The notes under the pieces are model-generated. The model was not told the origin of the DNA. It saw only the letters and a program-made list of their open reading frames with translations, and searched no databases. A DNA stretch of 16,161 bases from Deltaproteobacteria bacterium (GTDB lineage Bacteria > Desulfobacterota > DSM-4660 > Desulfatiglandales > HGW-15), in contig CP070840.1 in assembly GCA_020342025.1 (NCBI GenBank), forward strand, positions 3,542,565 through 3,558,725. Reading direction: 5' to 3'. The position numbers and the translations under genes are program-made. The first letter of the stretch is position 1. Every line of letters starts with the position of its first letter. Positions 14,677 to 16,161 of the stretch are shown here, in pieces.

Positions 14677-15345
14677 ATGAAAAGATTTATTGTGGTCGTG
14701 ACGATCCTGTTAGGTATGGCGGTGTGGATTGCCCCTGCTCATGGGGGACCTAAATCAAAAGTTCTCCTCATCCCCCGAGAAGGGACCTCTCGTAACTTAG
14801 AACTCATGCTTACCAAGGAGGTTGGGGTGATGGTCACCATGCTCGAGAAAGCGGGCTTTGAGGTGGTAGTGGCTACCGCTACAGCCACACCTATTGCGTC
14901 TGAGAACGTAACGCTGAAGCCCAACTTGAAGCTGGTTGATGTAAAAGTAACTGATTATGCGGGTTTCATTATAGCCTGCATGGCTGTGGGTATAATCCCG
15001 GCACCGCCGCAACCCCCTGAGGCCGTTGCCATCGTTAAGCAAGCCGCCGCTCAAGAGAAGCCGATTGCAGCTCAATTTGGTGCCGTGCAGATCCTGGCCG
15101 AAGCGGGTCTTTTGAAAGGGAAGCGATACGCCTATATGTTTGATCCGCTAAGTCCGGGCCTTGGCCCTCGCAAAGACCCCAGATTCGCTGATGCTATCTA
15201 TGGCGGCACGGATGTGGTCCAGGATGGGAATATTATCACTTCCGGAATATGCCCTTACATAGGGGCAATGCAAAATATACCAGATGGAACGACTGGACTC
15301 ACCCAGGCACTGATTGCCGTGCTTAAAGCGCGTAAGAACCCGTAG
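14677..15345 (+). CDS. Exported DJ-1/PfpI-fold protein lacking the catalytic cysteine
   Basis: A 222-residue protein with a signal peptide (MKRFIVVVTILLGMAVWIAPAHG). AGGAGG lies 7-8 bases before the ATG at 14677; the frame opens earlier at a TTG (14650) that lacks such a site. The mature domain has the DJ-1/PfpI order: KVLLIPREGTSRNLELMLT, LEKAGFEVVVAT, DYAGFIIACM, KPIAA...LAEAGLLKGKRYAY, and DGNIITSG near the end. At the nucleophile elbow, where family enzymes read AICHG, this protein reads AAQFGAV: Phe134 replaces Cys and Gly135 replaces His. It therefore probably has no protease, glyoxalase or deglycase activity of the usual type. I recall a subfamily with a similar Gln-aromatic-Gly elbow, so this may be a conserved binding-type variant. 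It stands 213 bp after the MBL gene. Confidence 0.85.
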   Translation: MKRFIVVVTILLGMAVWIAPAHGGPKSKVLLIPREGTSRNLELMLTKEVGVMVTMLEKAGFEVVVATATATPIASENVTLKPNLKLVDVKVTDYAGFIIACMAVGIIPAPPQPPEAVAIVKQAAAQEKPIAAQFGAVQILAEAGLLKGKRYAYMFDPLSPGLGPRKDPRFADAIYGGTDVVQDGNIITSGICPYIGAMQNIPDGTTGLTQALIAVLKARKNP

Positions 15346-15456
15346 GCCAACAGAGAAAATACTCGAAGAGTGCAAACTATTGCCGTGGCGCAGAGAAATG
15401 TCTTACAAATGCGTCCCACACCCAAAGGACACCAAGTCTCAGGGAGATTGATACAG

Positions 15457-16161
15457 TCAGTCTACCGGCGAAAATGAAATGGTCCATAAATCCGTTACCC
15501 CGAAATATTCGTTCTTCCTTTCAGGCGTGCCATCAGGATTCCGGAAAACAGGAGAGCAGTATTTAAGACCTTCGTAAAACGTCTGCCACTGGTCGCAGAG
15601 CGTATCGCCTTCAATCCAGCTCGTTCCGTTTTCCGAACCCACGGGGTTTCGGTATGTGGCTTTCCCATCCTTTGTGCGCTCAACCCACCACTGCTGTCCC
15701 CAAAATAGATCTATTCCAGTCACGGTCCGGCCGAAAACCAGGTCCCTGATTTCCTCTCCGCTCAGCCTGTATTCTTTGTACAGCTTGTAATATTCGGAAG
15801 ATTGCCCCGGAAGTCCCGCCTTGATGAGGCCTTCAGCAAGACGCTCCGCAACTTCCGCGTCCTTGAAGGGCCAAAGGTTCATTAAATCTGGCAACCGGTA
15901 TGTCCCCCCAAAACCGCTCTGGAAATGATCCAAAGCGGCCTGCGCTTCCTCCTCGCGACCCAGGTGCGCATAGGCAGCGGCTAGAATGCCTGCCATCCTG
16001 CGGCGCTCCGGATTGTGCTTAAGGGCTCTATCAATCAAAGTCGCAGCCTCCTCCAAGTCCCCCATAGCGAAATAGGCAAGCCCAAGAAGATACAAAGGTC
16101 CAGCCAGATTGCGCGGATCCAGCACCATGACTTTTTTGAGCGTGTCAACGGCCTCTTCCGG
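15457..16161 (-). CDS. TPR-repeat protein with conserved C-terminal domain (5' end outside window)
   Basis: The frame is open to the right edge, so the ATG at 16128 is probably internal. The visible 234 residues begin with about two TPR units (GPLYLLGLAYFAMGDLEEAA; RMAGILAAAYAHLGREEEAQ). A linker (LPDLMNLWPFKDAEVAERLAEGL) and a compact domain of about 110 residues follow: SGEEIRDLVFGRTVTGIDLF, Trp-rich WGQQWWVERTKDG, GSENGTSWIEGDTLCDQWQ, ending in FSPVD. The FGRT...GxDxW...CxxWxx layout recalls small domains found at the end of cyclase-TPR proteins, so the missing part may be a cyclase like the gene at 11049-12821. This is inference; the family is not named with confidence. Confidence 0.7.
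   Translation of the reverse strand, partial: PEEAVDTLKKVMVLDPRNLAGPLYLLGLAYFAMGDLEEAATLIDRALKHNPERRRMAGILAAAYAHLGREEEAQAALDHFQSGFGGTYRLPDLMNLWPFKDAEVAERLAEGLIKAGLPGQSSEYYKLYKEYRLSGEEIRDLVFGRTVTGIDLFWGQQWWVERTKDGKATYRNPVGSENGTSWIEGDTLCDQWQTFYEGLKYCSPVFRNPDGTPERKNEYFGVTDLWTISFSPVD

Overview
The window looks like a chromosomal segment of a Gram-negative anaerobe, most likely a sulfate-reducing or syntrophic deltaproteobacterium (Desulfobacterota). This is inferred from an oxygen-sensitive 4-hydroxybutyryl-CoA dehydratase family enzyme, an outer-membrane efflux lipoprotein, a cyclase-TolB-TPR protein, and an intergenic repeat of a type I associate with that group. No rRNA, tRNA, transposase, CRISPR array or prophage gene was seen. 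Both edge genes are cut by the window.

Layout. (1) 1-1362 (+): 3' part of a 4-hydroxybutyryl-CoA dehydratase/vinylacetyl-CoA isomerase family gene with all cluster ligands present. (2) 1420-7386 (-): a complete tripartite efflux operon in the order outer-membrane lipoprotein, membrane-fusion protein, RND pump. It converges on gene 1. (3) 7387-8008: a long gene-free region. Near its two ends are matching divergent elements, TGTAACC-N15-GCGACT, which look like promoters for one ECF sigma factor. One reads into the efflux operon, the other into the spy-like gene. Between them lie hairpin-rich repeat DNA and a perfectly paired three-way-junction palindrome. (4) 8009-10233 (+): a secreted Spy/CpxP-like protein, an ECF sigma factor, a small single-span membrane protein (candidate anti-sigma) and a membrane-anchored protein with two Spy-like halves (four LTxxQ motifs). 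(5) 10528-12821 (-): a small SEC-C metal-binding protein and a class III nucleotide cyclase with TolB-like and TPR domains. (6) 13172-15345 (+): a 58-codon ORF with a strong ribosome binding site, overlapping an exported metallo-beta-lactamase-fold hydrolase, then an exported DJ-1/PfpI-fold protein lacking the catalytic cysteine. (7) 15457-16161 (-): C-terminal part of another TPR protein.

Proposed working model (inference). Regions 2 to 4 form one envelope-stress regulon resembling the Cnr/Ncc sensor/anti-sigma/sigma arrangement. The double Spy-like protein senses a periplasmic signal, the small membrane protein holds the sigma factor, and the released sigma factor fires the two divergent promoters, making the efflux pump and the Spy-like chaperone and perhaps more sigma by read-through. 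The pump carries the DD motif of the drug/hydrophobic-compound RND class, so the signal may be an amphiphilic compound or misfolded envelope protein rather than a metal.
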